Origin: Larimichthys crocea
Lineage: Eukaryota > Chordata > Actinopteri > Sciaenidae
Assembly (NCBI RefSeq): GCF_000972845.2
Contig: NC_040027.1
Location: forward strand, 7,616,632-7,680,631
Reading direction: 5' to 3'
DNA: 64,000 nt
Under the pieces are notes generated by a model. The model saw only the letters and a program-made list of their open reading frames with translations, searched no databases and was not told the origin of the DNA. A program made the position numbers and the translations under genes. Below, piece after piece: positions 14,884 to 27,598 of the stretch. Position 1 is the stretch's first letter. Every line of letters starts with the position of its first letter.

Positions 14884-15166
14884 AAAAACAAATCACACGT
14901 TGTATCAACAGCACATCGAGCCTGCTGCAGCGATGAAAGATGAAGACTGGTTTATCTGTGAGACTGTGGGAACAAAGATCCTCAGAATGACTTCAGCTCT
15001 TTAAGAGCAGAGCGTGGTGCGTTCACTGACACTGACCCCCCTCCTTCATTGTGTGACGTGCATGTGAAGGACCCGGGGGCCTCTGGGAAACGGCATGAAC
15101 TCATTCCACGCTGACAATTTAGAGAATTTAATGAAGCTGATGGAAAACACCCTGCACACACACACG

Positions 15167-15215
<49 letters not shown>

Positions 15216-18200
15216 CTGTCTTTTCGGCCTTCAAGTTTTTATCAAGTACAATAAATAAGCACAAGCATGATGTTAATTATATCTAATTAATATGGGAATA
15301 ATCCACAGCCACAGAAAAACAAAATTATTATTTATCATCTTTAATATCTCAGATTTTCAGATGTTCCATCATAAAACTTGACGGTGATTAAATTGAATTA
15401 ATTAGTTTACATCAGTTTGGAAACTCAGCAGTGAGACCGTGTGAATATTTTTAATAGTAATCCATTAAAAAAAAAAAAAATGAATTTAAATTCAGTGAAT
15501 CCTGTTTTTGATTCATCTTTCACTTCATGAATCAAATCTCACAAAATAAATAAAAAATGAAGGAGATGTTTGTCCTGACTGATCAGATTAAAGTGACACA
15601 GAGCTTAAGGGCCGGGACATGACAGACAACAGAAAAGAGCAAAGACAAAGACAAGACAGGGTCCAAACACACAAGGAGACATGATGGACATGATCAGTCT
15701 GGCACAGATTAATACACTGGGACATGAGGACATCAGACAGAGGTGTGGACAGACTGTGACAGAGCTTTATGGGCTATACTGTATAAAAACTAAGACGTGA
15801 CCTGGACATGTGATCTCTGTGATGTCCCAATAAAAAGGAGAAAATATTACAAAATGTCAAACAAAATTCACATTTCATTGATGAAAAGTATCCGTCCTCG
15901 TTATGCAGAGCGATCACTGTCAGATTATTGGATCGATATCGTCCATCTGTTGATATTTAAACTGAATTTTGATGTGAACCTCCTGGGTTAAAGGTCCAGC
16001 GTGCATCTGTTGGTGTAATCGCTGCATTGCGACCTCCTCACATCACCCTTTACCCTCTTAAAGGAGAAACAACAGAGTGTCTACAGGAGGAGCCGCTCCC
16101 ACTGCAGCAGAATTTAAAGTCTGATTCTTATTCTAAACGCATGAAGACACAGTTATGAATTTTATAATTCAAGTTATTCTGAAATCAAATCTGACACACT
16201 GCACCTTTAATGGATCACTGAGTCTAAAAGTTTAAAAAAATAACGAGTCACAGACAATGTTAATTTATTCACGTGATAATAAACACAAATAATAATTAGC
16301 ATATTTCTTAATGAGTTATTAACGTGAACAGGATGTGATAAAGTCGGCACTAGTTGCAGCGGCGGAGTGAGACGTCCTCTCGCTCATCGTGGATCTTTGT
16401 CTCCGTCACGTCGCCCCGTTGTCTCGAGCTGAAGCGGCTCGAGCTCTGACAGCCTCTCCCTCCATCCTCAGCCGAACCGGACCGGACCGGGGAGGAGCCT
16501 CGAACCGAGCCCGGTCGGTCTGGGAAACATCCGAACGGACCGTGGACGAGGAGACAGAGACCGGTTCGTTATTTTCCGTGTTCGTGTCGGATCCCAGATG
16601 CTGTCATAGAGAGACGTCATGATTTAAACGAACAGCGTTTGGATCGTTTCTATCCGGACCGGATCAGAACCGGATCGACCGGAGAACACGTCTGCAGTTT
16701 TTTTTACACCGAGGAAGTGAAACCGGGACATCCGCCCAGCTGCTGATGGTCACGTTGTCATGTCAACGTGACGTCATGTCAACGTGTTGTCATGCCAACA
16801 CTTGTGTCTGAGTGACAGAACCTGAAGGAGGAGGCTCCACCCCTGACCTCCATCAGCACCTGACCCGGTTTCATCACCTCCATCAGACAAACCTCTGAGC
16901 GGTTCTGATCCTCACAGACGGAGGTGACGGTGTCTCTTCTCAGACCTGCTCAGTCTCGTCCTCCTCACTGTGGTGATGCTGGACGTGGTGAAGATGAAGG
17001 AGGCGTGCAGGATCTGCGCCCGTGAGCTCTGCGGTAACCAGCGCCGATGGATCTTCCACCCGGCGGCCAAAGTCAACCTGCAGGTGCTGCTGTCCCACGC
17101 TCTGGGCCACGAGCTGACCCGGGACGGCCGCGGAGAGTTCGCCTGCTCCAAGTGCACCTTCATGCTGGACCGCATGTACCGCTTCGACACGGTCATCGCC
17201 CGGGTGGAGGCGCTGTCTCTGGAGCGCCTCCACAAGCTGCTGCTGGAGAAAGACCGGCTCAGGCAGTGCATCGGAGGATTGTACCGGAAGAACAACGTGG
17301 AGGACGGGAGCGCGGCGCCGCCCGGGACGGTTGTGGAGGTTGTTGGGACTGAGGTGGGCTCGGAAGACTCTCCTGTGGTGGATCTGTCATCCCTGCAGGA
17401 TGTGAGGTACTCAGACATGATCCAGGATGATCTGACGTACTCTGTGTACGAGTCCTGGGCCGATAAGGAGGACACGGGCCTGGACCAGCACACCCACACC
17501 CACCACCACCTCCTCCAGTGCCCAGGAGCAGACTCGCTCTCTGGCCAGAAGCCGAGGCGCTGCAGGGGTTGTGCGGCGCTCCGGGTTGCTGATTCTGACT
17601 ACGAGGCCGTGTGTAAGGTGCCTCGCCGGGTTGGACGCAGGAGCACGTCCTGCGGTCCGTCTACCCGCTACTCGACAGCCACCCTGGGCCCTGAGGACCC
17701 CGCCAGAGCCTCTGGAGTGTCCGAGGCTGCAACTGTCATCACCGAGCTGGACACTGATAAGACCATGTGTGACAGGACGAGTCCGAGCCCGGCTTCATCT
17801 GTTGAATCTCTCGACACCGCCGTGGACATGAGCTGCCCGCCTGAGAACCACAAAGAAAGAGAAGAGACTGGACCGGTGAAAGATCCAGAGGAGGCGCCAA
17901 CAAGAAGGGACACTCCATGGGACAAAGCCCCAAGAGAGAGCTCCCTCTCTGGGCTTGAGGTGATGCTGAGCCTCCTGAGGGGCTGGGAGTACCGGCCGGT
18001 GAAGCCTCGAAGGGGCAGCAAGCTCCCGGTTCTGGTCAAAGCCAAACTGGAGCAAAGCCTGACGCTGCCCCTGTCCGTCCCACTGAGGTCGCCCTCAGCG
18101 GACTGCGAGCTGTACCCCCATCAGCCTGTACTGGAGGTCGTGACCCCGTGTCCTCAGCAGGAGCTGCAGGTGGAGCTGGCAGAGATGGAGGAGCAGTGGC

Positions 18201-18834
18201 TGGATGATTATGTTCAATGTGGGCCGTTCCGCTTTCAGCAGGTAGATCAAAGGGACAAAATGTCAGAACGGTTCAGCTTCGATTTGTTAAATCACTAGAA
18301 TCATTCTGCTGAGAGACGGAGGCCTAGTTTCAAACCGAGATGTTTGAGATCTGAAGTCTCTGACGAAGCCTGAGCGCTCTCGCTGCCTTGATTACTCTCT
18401 CAGGGGGGCGGAGAGCGTAAATATTTTTCCTCCTAGGTGTCCTGGCAACACCTCTGTTGCCATGGGGACAGTCTCCAAGCGCTTGCAGTGGCAGTCTGTC
18501 CTCGTGAAGGCCGCGTTCAGCCCGATCCAGTTTCATAACTTGTATTGTTATGTTAATGATTAGCGACTGGAGGAGACGAGACAGAGTCCGTTATGTGTCG
18601 CTCTGTACAGAGGATTTAAGAGATAAACGGGTTTTAAAGAAACCGCTTCAGTTCTGATGTTTTCCCACATCGAGCTCGTTCTGGCGGCCGAGTGACATCA
18701 CAGATCACAAAAACAAAAACAAGGAAGTCAACAAAGTGCTGTCGTGGCAACAGCCACTTCCCCAGGAAGTCATCCGACAGCGAGCTGACATCACTTTCCA
18801 CTTTCGCTCAAATCTTTAACACAACAGCTGCAGA

Positions 18835-18911
<77 letters not shown>

Positions 18912-19725
18912 CACTGTGAAAGATGAAGACTAGAAACAAACCAATCAGATTCAAATTCATCTATTGATGATGTAACAATATGCAAATCTAAAGTTTAATG
19001 TCCTTTAAATTCAGCTTAAAGCAACATTACAAAGACGAAGCAAGACACTGAGCTAACAGCAGCTACAGCTGTCAGCAGGTTACTTCACTGTCCATCATAA
19101 ACTCTGTAAATCACAGAGAGTTGAGGCGGAGCAGCCGGAGGACATCAGAGGGAAAACCAGAAAACATTTCCTCCATAAAATATGATCCAGTTTCACCAGA
19201 ATCAGTGAAATAGTTGCTGCTGTGTGACTTAGTGCCGTAAAGCGTTACGTACTTCTCAAAGTTACACCGTGTGACATATTTGTCTTGTGTTCTGTGTTTC
19301 AGAGGCTGATCGAGGAGCAGCAGGGTCAGCTGAGTCAGTATGAGAGTGCTGCAGGTCAGTGTGTTGGTGAGCTACAGAGGGCTCAGGACCAGGTCCGCTC
19401 GCTCCAGTCCAAGATCAGAGAGAGTGAGACCAGGAACCAGGTACAGACACGTCTCCTCCGTCCACCTCCAGACCTTCACTTCACCTCAGCCGCCGTCCTT
19501 CTACTGAAACCTCTGTCATGTTCTGTGTGTGCAGAAGCTGCAGCAGCGTCTCGGTGAGATGGAGCTGGAGCTGCGTTCAGCCCGAGAGGAAGCCCAGAGA
19601 CAGGAGCGGAACATCCAGAACATCGCCGATAACATGAACTCCAAGGAGGCGCAGGTAGACAGACAGACAGAGAGGAAGACAGGGAGTGGAGACAGACAGG
19701 AAGGAATAAAACTACAGAGAGTTTG

Positions 19726-19784
<59 letters not shown>

Positions 19785-21194
19785 CAGGCTGCAGAGCTGT
19801 ATCTGGTGATTGAAGAACAGAATAAGATGCTGTGTTCTCTCAAAGAGCTCGCCAACCGCAACCAGCTGCAGCAGCTGCAGGTTTGTCCTCCACGTTGACT
19901 CTGAAGCGTCTTCACCTCGCTGACCACATCCTTTTTTATTCACTTCACTTCGTTCTTGTCCTATCCGGTCCCTATCCTGTACCCCTCTTTCTGTTCCCTG
20001 CGCTGTCACCTGCAGCTATCTGGTGCAAGCGTGATTCGATGTAGCGGGCACGAGGTCCTTGCTCTGTAGGGTCTTCTTCCAGGCCAGGGAGCCCGGGCCG
20101 GGCAAGCGCTCGCAGCGGCAGGCGGCCAGGACGCAGGAGGACTGAACCGGCCCTGCAGGGCTGGACACGACTGCAGGGGGCTGCCGCACAGGAGGGAGAC
20201 AGAGAGACACAACCAGTGAGAGGGGAGGAAGTGTGTGTTGTGTGTGTGTGTTTGTTTAAACTTCTCGTCTTTGGACCGAGTGTGGTGTGATGTGACGTTT
20301 CAGGACTTGCAGCTCGCTCTGTGGACGGCTCGATCGGCCTGCAGAGAGTAGAGGAGGAGCAGCTGAGGCGGATGCGAGCACGACAGACTGAGGCAGGAGG
20401 AGAGAGAGAGAGGAGCATCAGAGAGCTGGGACTCCCTGCTGCACCAGAGGCAGCTCATAGAGGTCACACACACACTGCGCATACACACTGCACACACTGA
20501 AACACATGCACCACACACTGAACACACACTGAACACACACTCACACATGAACAACGACACACACAGGCACACAACGACACACACTGACACACACTACTGC
20601 ACCATCACACACGGCAACCCACCTTTGCACCACACGGGACACCACATGTAACCACACATGACCTGCACACACACATCTGATACCACAACAATGCACACAC
20701 AGCCACACTGAAACACACACTGCACACACATGAAACCACCTGGCGTGAACCACACACTGAATCACACATGAACACAACTGCACACACTGGAACACCACCC
20801 TGAACACACTGAACCACACTGAAACAACACGTCTGCACACACACTGCACACCAACACCTGAACACACCACCTGCGACACCACGACACACACTAAACACAC
20901 ACGCACCTGAACACACACTGACCTGAAACCCACACTGCACACAACACTCAGTCCGTCTGCCAGATTGAATTTCACTTTCCTCACGGTTTATTTTCATGGT
21001 TTGGGCCATTTGTATTTGCATACACATGTGAACACGCAATCAAACGACACTTCCTGCCCTCCCACGAAGGAATCCTCTGCTGCGGATTTGTTTTTCAGGA
21101 CTGTGAGCTGCTCGAGGATCCGAAGGAGAAGAGAGACTCTCTGCTTCAGAAACTCCGGCGAGGTCAGGAGAGGAACCGAGCTTGGAGGTCATAG

Positions 21195-21241
<47 letters not shown>

Positions 21242-21651
21242 CATCCAGTGCATCCTGCAGTGTATTTGTGTATTTACAGCTCACAGTCACATCAGAGAGT
21301 CTGACTTCATTCAGGATTTATTAGTGCGTCATTGATGAATATTTAATTTTCATGTTAATGAGCATTTGTTCAGGAAAGCCTCATTAGTCATATTTTAAAG
21401 AGTCACATCAGGCTCAGGTCGAACCTAACGCTGATGATCGACTCTTCTCAGCGAGCGGTGGACGAGAAGTTCCGCTGCGTGGAGGAGAAGGAGGAGGAGA
21501 CTCGTCGTCTTCAGCTGCTCCTCAGAGAGAAGGAGCGAGACCTGGAGAGGCAGCGCTGCGTCCTGACCAACAACGAGGAGACCATCACCGTAAGAACAGC
21601 CTCCATCACGTCTTCATCCTCATCTTCATCATCCACCGCTTGTTACTGATC

Positions 21652-21690
<39 letters not shown>

Positions 21691-24600
21691 AGAGCCTGGA
21701 GGTGCTGGTCCGTGGTAAAGGTCTGGAGCTGGAGCAGGTCTGCGACGCCTGGAGGAACGTCCAGCGTCAGCAGCAGGACAGCGAACAGAGACACAGCCGC
21801 TCCATGAGGGAGCGAGACGACATCATCAGCCAGCTGCAGGCGGCGCTCAGCGCCCGCACGCAGGAAGCTCAGGTACAGACAGGAAGTGAGCTGCAGGAAG
21901 TGGATTTATTCAGAAAACACAGATCCATCACATTTCTTCTTCTGGTCTCGTCTGTAGGACCTGCGCTGCTCCCTGCTGGCTCAGATCCAATCAGCTCCCA
22001 GCGACGTCCTGGAGGAGCTGAAGGTCCGCCTCCAGCTCAAAGACCGCCTCTTCCAGGAAGTGCTCGCTGACCGGACACACCAGGTTCAGGAGCACCAGGA
22101 GCAGGTCCAGGATCTGCTCAGAACCATCAGCTGCAGGGACCAATACATTCAGGTAGGGCAGAGGAGCTCAGTAGAAACTCTTGGGTCCGGTTTGAAGCTG
22201 TTACTGACGAGGATCTCCTGCAGGACTCTGCGAGCCGGCTCGATGAGGTCATGACGGAGCAGACGGCGAGGCTTCAGGAGCTCCGCAGACAGCTGAGCTC
22301 AGGGGTCGGATCCAGGTCTGACTCTGGACCGGAGCTCCAGGCCATGCAGGAGGAGCTGCGTCTGGCGCTGAGGAGGGAGAAGGAGAGCCAGGAGCAGAGC
22401 AGGAGTCAGGCCACCAGGCTGGACTCCCTCACCAGAACTCTGCTCGTAAAGGAGGAGATCATCCGGGTCAGCGAGGGGGACCGGGAGGATTTTACACACC
22501 CAGAACAAATACATCCAAATATTTAACCCAATGTGTGTGTGTGTGTGTGTTGTGCAGGACCTGCAGAGGCAGATGGTGGAGCCTTCAGGTCTCTCGCTGG
22601 TGGAGCGGTTGACCCAGGAGGTTCAGGAGCTGCGGGAGAGCCTGGTCCAGCAGGACGGTCCTCCAGCCAGAGGCCCTGTTCTCGGCCGTGACCGGCCCAA
22701 CAGCAGGCAGCCGGAGTTTGGAGGTGGGCATCAGAGAAGCATGGGACAGTATCTGTGACAGCAGCTGGGGGTCTGACTGTGGTGTGGGGCTCCTGCTGGT
22801 GCTGGTTCTGGTTCTGGTTGAACCGGTCTAACCTGCTGGGTGTGAATACTAACTGGTGTTGTTACTGGTGACGGTCACACACAGGTGTGCACGGCTCCTA
22901 ACACTGAGGACAGAAACGTTTATTAATGAATGAATTATCAATGTTTTAAACTTCTTAACGAGCAGCATGAATTTATTTTGCACCTTTTTGAATCACGAGC
23001 TTAAAAATTCATCCGGAGCTGAAAAGCTTCATGTTGTTTGATGTGTTGACCCAAAATAAAAATGTCTTCTGCTCTTTAACACTTTTATGAACTTGATCGT
23101 GATCGTGGACTCGTCACACTCGGTCCAAATGTTCCGAACGCTTCTCGTCTTTTTAAGATTTCTTTCCACTGTTCTGTTTTCTGTGATGTTCATATTTCCA
23201 GCTTCAGGTTTTATGACTGAAGGAAATATCGACCTGCAGAGGAGGAAGTCATTATGTTTCCAAAATAAAACCATAAAATAAAAAATAAAAAATCCACTGA
23301 CAGATAAAATCAGTTTTCCTAATTTTCATCATAATTTGGATCCAATCAGTAAAACTGATTTTCACCATCAGAGATTAATTTTATTTTTATTTAAGTTTAT
23401 TTTGTGGATATAACTTGTTTTTTTAAATCATTTTTATCATTTTGGGGAGACTCGTCGTGTTAACGGACGGCTGGAAATGTTTTTTTTTATTCTGTAAAAG
23501 TTTCAGTTCAGCATATTTTCTATGATACATAATCTGTGAGATGCTGTCATGAACATTTTGTATTTTCTGATAATCTGTGGATCATATATTAACTCTGTAT
23601 GTTTGCATGTTTCTCAATGTTTTTACTGAAAATGAAAATACGAACACGTTTCCACGTTTCTAGATTTTGTGATTTGATGAGACTTTGTGCAATTCAACAA
23701 CCATCACATTCATCTCTGTGGTTCAGTATTTATTAATATTTCATAAAGTGGAGTGTCACACTGGAGCACAGTAAGTACGGACGTTTGTTTTCTCATTGAT
23801 CTTAAAGAATGTGGCTCCATAAACGTTAAAAAAACATTTGTTGAATCTCAGATATTTGATTTAAACGATGTAATCAATAAATAAACATGCATCACTTCAC
23901 TGATGTATCTGTGATTTCACACTTCAAATCACTTTTTACTTCATATCTGCACAAATGATTTCATCACTTCCTGTCTTCATAGTGACGTCATAAGCACAAA
24001 TATTTACACACACACACAGACACACACACACACACACACACACAGGATCACTGTGTGGAAAATTATTAATTACACAATTATGACGTGCAGAACACAAATC
24101 ACAGCTGTTTGTCACTTCATAGGGAATATGAAATATCACATTAGTCAGCAGAGCCATACGCAGGATTTTCAAAATAATGCGTCCAAATTCCAGAAGAAAA
24201 AGTCCAAAAGTCTCTAAAACAACAATTATCTTCGTCCCTGCATGATCTGAATGAAGTGAATCCTCCACAATATTTTAGTGATAAAATTCTGGTGGAGAAA
24301 CATAATATTTTAATTTAATTTAATTTCTTTTCCTGAAACAAATATTTATATTTGTCTTTATGTTTAAAGAAATCCTTCTAACTCTTCTGAAATTTAACAT
24401 GAGAACAAATCTAAATATGAATGCATTAGTGTAGAGGAAATACAAATAAGATCCTTTAATTCATTTTATCACCAGGTCATTCAGTAAACTCAGATTACCC
24501 ATAATCTAACTGCTACAGAAGGACGATCAGACAGTCGGTGGTTGTTGTTGAATCTCACAAAGTGAACCTGAGACTCTCCTGATGGATCAAATGTAACTTT

Positions 24601-27552
24601 TCTTTTCTTTCCTCCTTCCTGCAGAACTGAGCTCAGAGGATGAAGACGAGGCCGACGACGATTTGAACAGCGAGTACACTGAGAGCGTCGATGAAGAGGA
24701 GTCCAAACTGAGGCTGCAGTCTGCTGGTGCAGGAGAGACTCCACCCCAGGATCTGCTATTTGAAGGTCAGGGACTGATGGAGGTCAAACAGCTGGTGGAG
24801 CAGAAGAGGGCGGTGGAGAGAGAGCTGGGAGAGCTGAAGGCTCAGCTGGAGAAGGCCGGCTTCTCCTCGCTCTCACAGATGAGGTGAGACGAAGAGTCAC
24901 AGGGTCACATTTCAGATTTTAATATTCATCTTATTGTCAGCAAAACTTAAACTTCTGTTTGTGTGTCTCCGTCTGTTTCAGGAAAGCTCTGTTCAGCCTG
25001 CAAGCCGAGAACAGAGATTTAAAGCATCAGCTGACTGAAGAGCCGCAGCCTGACAGGAAACAGAGTGATGAACAGAAAGAGGAGGAAGAGGAGGAAGAGG
25101 AGGAAGAGGGGGAGCTGGATGTGACCATAGAAGGGGTGGAGGATGAAGAGGACATCGCTGAGCTGTGGGACGCCTGGGATGGAGAGCTGTCTCTGTCTCA
25201 GACCAACATCCAGATGAGTGATGATCAGAGGAAGAAGTCCCTGAACCTGCTCACAGACTCCTCACAGGTAGACGGAGCGACAGGTCCGACATCTGAAGAA
25301 CAGAAAGAAAAAGAAAAACATCCTGAAAGTCTTTTTCTGTTTGTTTCCAGGACGGCGTGAACAGCGACAGTCATCAGCAGGACGCCGCGTCCTCTGTGAC
25401 GAGTCTGAAGACAGTCCGTCTGCAGCAGAAGAGCAAAGAGCTGCGAGAGCGACTGATGGTGTCTGAGGCCACAGTCCAGGCTCAGGCCGAGCAGCTCAAA
25501 GACTACAGAGAGCTGCTGAGTGAGTGGCTCAGCTGAAGGCTTCATATTTATAATAACCGTCCTTAATGAATGATGTTAACCCTGCTCCTCCTTCTTCATC
25601 CTCTTCCTCAGCGGAGACAGCAGTGCAGCAGGACAGTAAGCAGATCCAGGTGGACCTGCAGGATCTGGGCTACGAGACCTGTGGCCGCAGTGAGAACGAG
25701 GCTGAGAGGGAAGACACGAGCAGCCCAGGTACGTCTGACACACCTGAGACACCTGAGACAGATGTTCCAGATGTTCCTGAGAACTCTTTATGTAAACATT
25801 TTAAATGTTGTAGTAGCATCTTAAAACCACCAGATGGCAGTAAAGGACAGTCCTGACAGGAAACAGCAGCACAATATATTTTTCGTTTGACGACTGTTTG
25901 TTCCCTGCAGAGTTTGATGACTGTTTGTTCCCTGCAGAGTTTGAAGACTGTTTGTTCCCTGCAGAGTTTGATGACTGTTTGTTCCCTGCAGAGTTCGATG
26001 ACCTGGAGATGTGCACATCCTTGGATTGTGGTTCTCAGTGGTGGCCTGCCAGTAGCAGCAGCTCCACCTTCACTAAAGCCACCACCCAGAGCTCCGGTTA
26101 TGTGGAGGAGTCGTCTCTCCAGCGCCTCGTGGAGGACCTTCGCTCCCAGCTGTCCCGCTCTCAGGCTGTGATCCGCAGCCTCCAAACCCGGCTTCGCTCC
26201 CTCTCGACATCCAGCGACTATGGACCCTCCACACCCCGCAAGGTCAACTGGTCCTTCCAGGCGTCGCCCTCCCAGAGTGGGGCGGAGGATGACGAGGGCT
26301 GGCAGTCATCTGACGGAGGTCCTCTGGCTTCGCCCCGTCACCCTCACCCAGACAAAGGCCTGCAGGAACTCTCGTCCCGCGTGGACGCACTGGAGGACCA
26401 GCTGAGGAAAGGAGGCAAAAAGTCTGTCAGCGAGGACGGAAAGTCTGCTGCCTGGCCGGGGTGAGAAACACAAAACTACAGCATGCCTTTAATTTGATAG
26501 ATGAATAATTAATAACTAGCATGTATCACAGCATCTTCTCCCAGCTGCTTTGGGGACAGAGAGAGGGCGTAAAATGAACTTCCTGGAGATGTTTCACATT
26601 AAAAGACTAACAGGAAATGGAGGGTTGAGTGCTGGAAGAGTTTCAAGTGTGAAAACATCTGCAGAGGAAATGTTGAGTTTCATTGATGGGAACTTCAATG
26701 GGGTCAAAAATATAACAATAAAATATGAAATATGCTGATAAACCAGGAGAAATAAATAAAGAAGTGTCTCATATTAAGGCCTGTCAGCCTCTGGTTCAGC
26801 CTGCAGTGATCCCTCCATCACTGCCGACAGTCTCAGTCCTCGTTAATTGATTGTAACCACACGTTTTATGTAAACTCGGCTGGGAGTCAGAGAGGATTAA
26901 CTGACATGAGGTGGAGAACATGCTGTCCCATGTTCAGGTCCTGAAAAGTCACTGTTAGCCTTACAAGTGACCCTACCACCCGGAGCCCAGGGGTTCAGAA
27001 ACACGGTAACAGTGTGTTTTATTCCAATAATAAAGACATGAACGACAAAAACAGCAGTTGAGTCTTAGCTCCATGGTCTGTAAACAGATAGCAGCTGATT
27101 TTTGGTTCATAAATGTAACTCACTTCTGTTTCTGTCTCTCTGTCTGCAGTAAATTCGACACTCTGATCCAGGCTCAGGCCAGAGAGCTGTCTCACCTCCG
27201 TCAGCGTCTGAGGGAAGGTCGGGGTGTGTGCAACATTCTCACCCAGCACCTGGGAGACACCACCAAGGCCTTCGAGGAGCTGCTGAGGGCCACCGACATC
27301 GACTACTACATGGGCCAGAGCTTTAGGGACCAGCTGGCTCAGAGCAGCGCTCTGGCACAGCGAGTCAGCGCAAAGATCAGCGGACGTGAGTCTCAGGACG
27401 GACAGATTTCATTAACAGGCTGATTGATTTAAAGATGAAATAAAAACGATGACCTCAGAGAGGTCACATGACACCAGCGCTGTTTGTTTGTTTTCCTGCA
27501 GGAGATCATCCAGAAGATCCAGATGAGAAGACAGAGCTGCTCGCCATCCGGT

Positions 27553-27598
<46 letters not shown>

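Larger units (their letters stand above)
13939..16329 (+). other. pde4dip: intron 6 of pde4dip, part before the internal promoter
   Basis: No exon seen. Contains two (CA)n arrays and two copies of a TTAA-flanked short element. Confidence 0.75.

Noticed and set aside
16912..17499. 195-codon open frame on the minus strand
   Set aside because: It lies opposite the SMYLE exon, whose plus-strand frame matches a known protein; the minus frame is its GC-rich shadow.
20541..21039. Cysteine- and valine-rich minus-strand frames of about 145 codons
   Set aside because: They are translations of the CA-rich minisatellite and resemble no protein.
25670..26185. Minus-strand frame with repeated CREQTV-type units
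   Set aside because: It is the reverse reading of the 27-bp acceptor repeat and exon 22, not a repeat protein.
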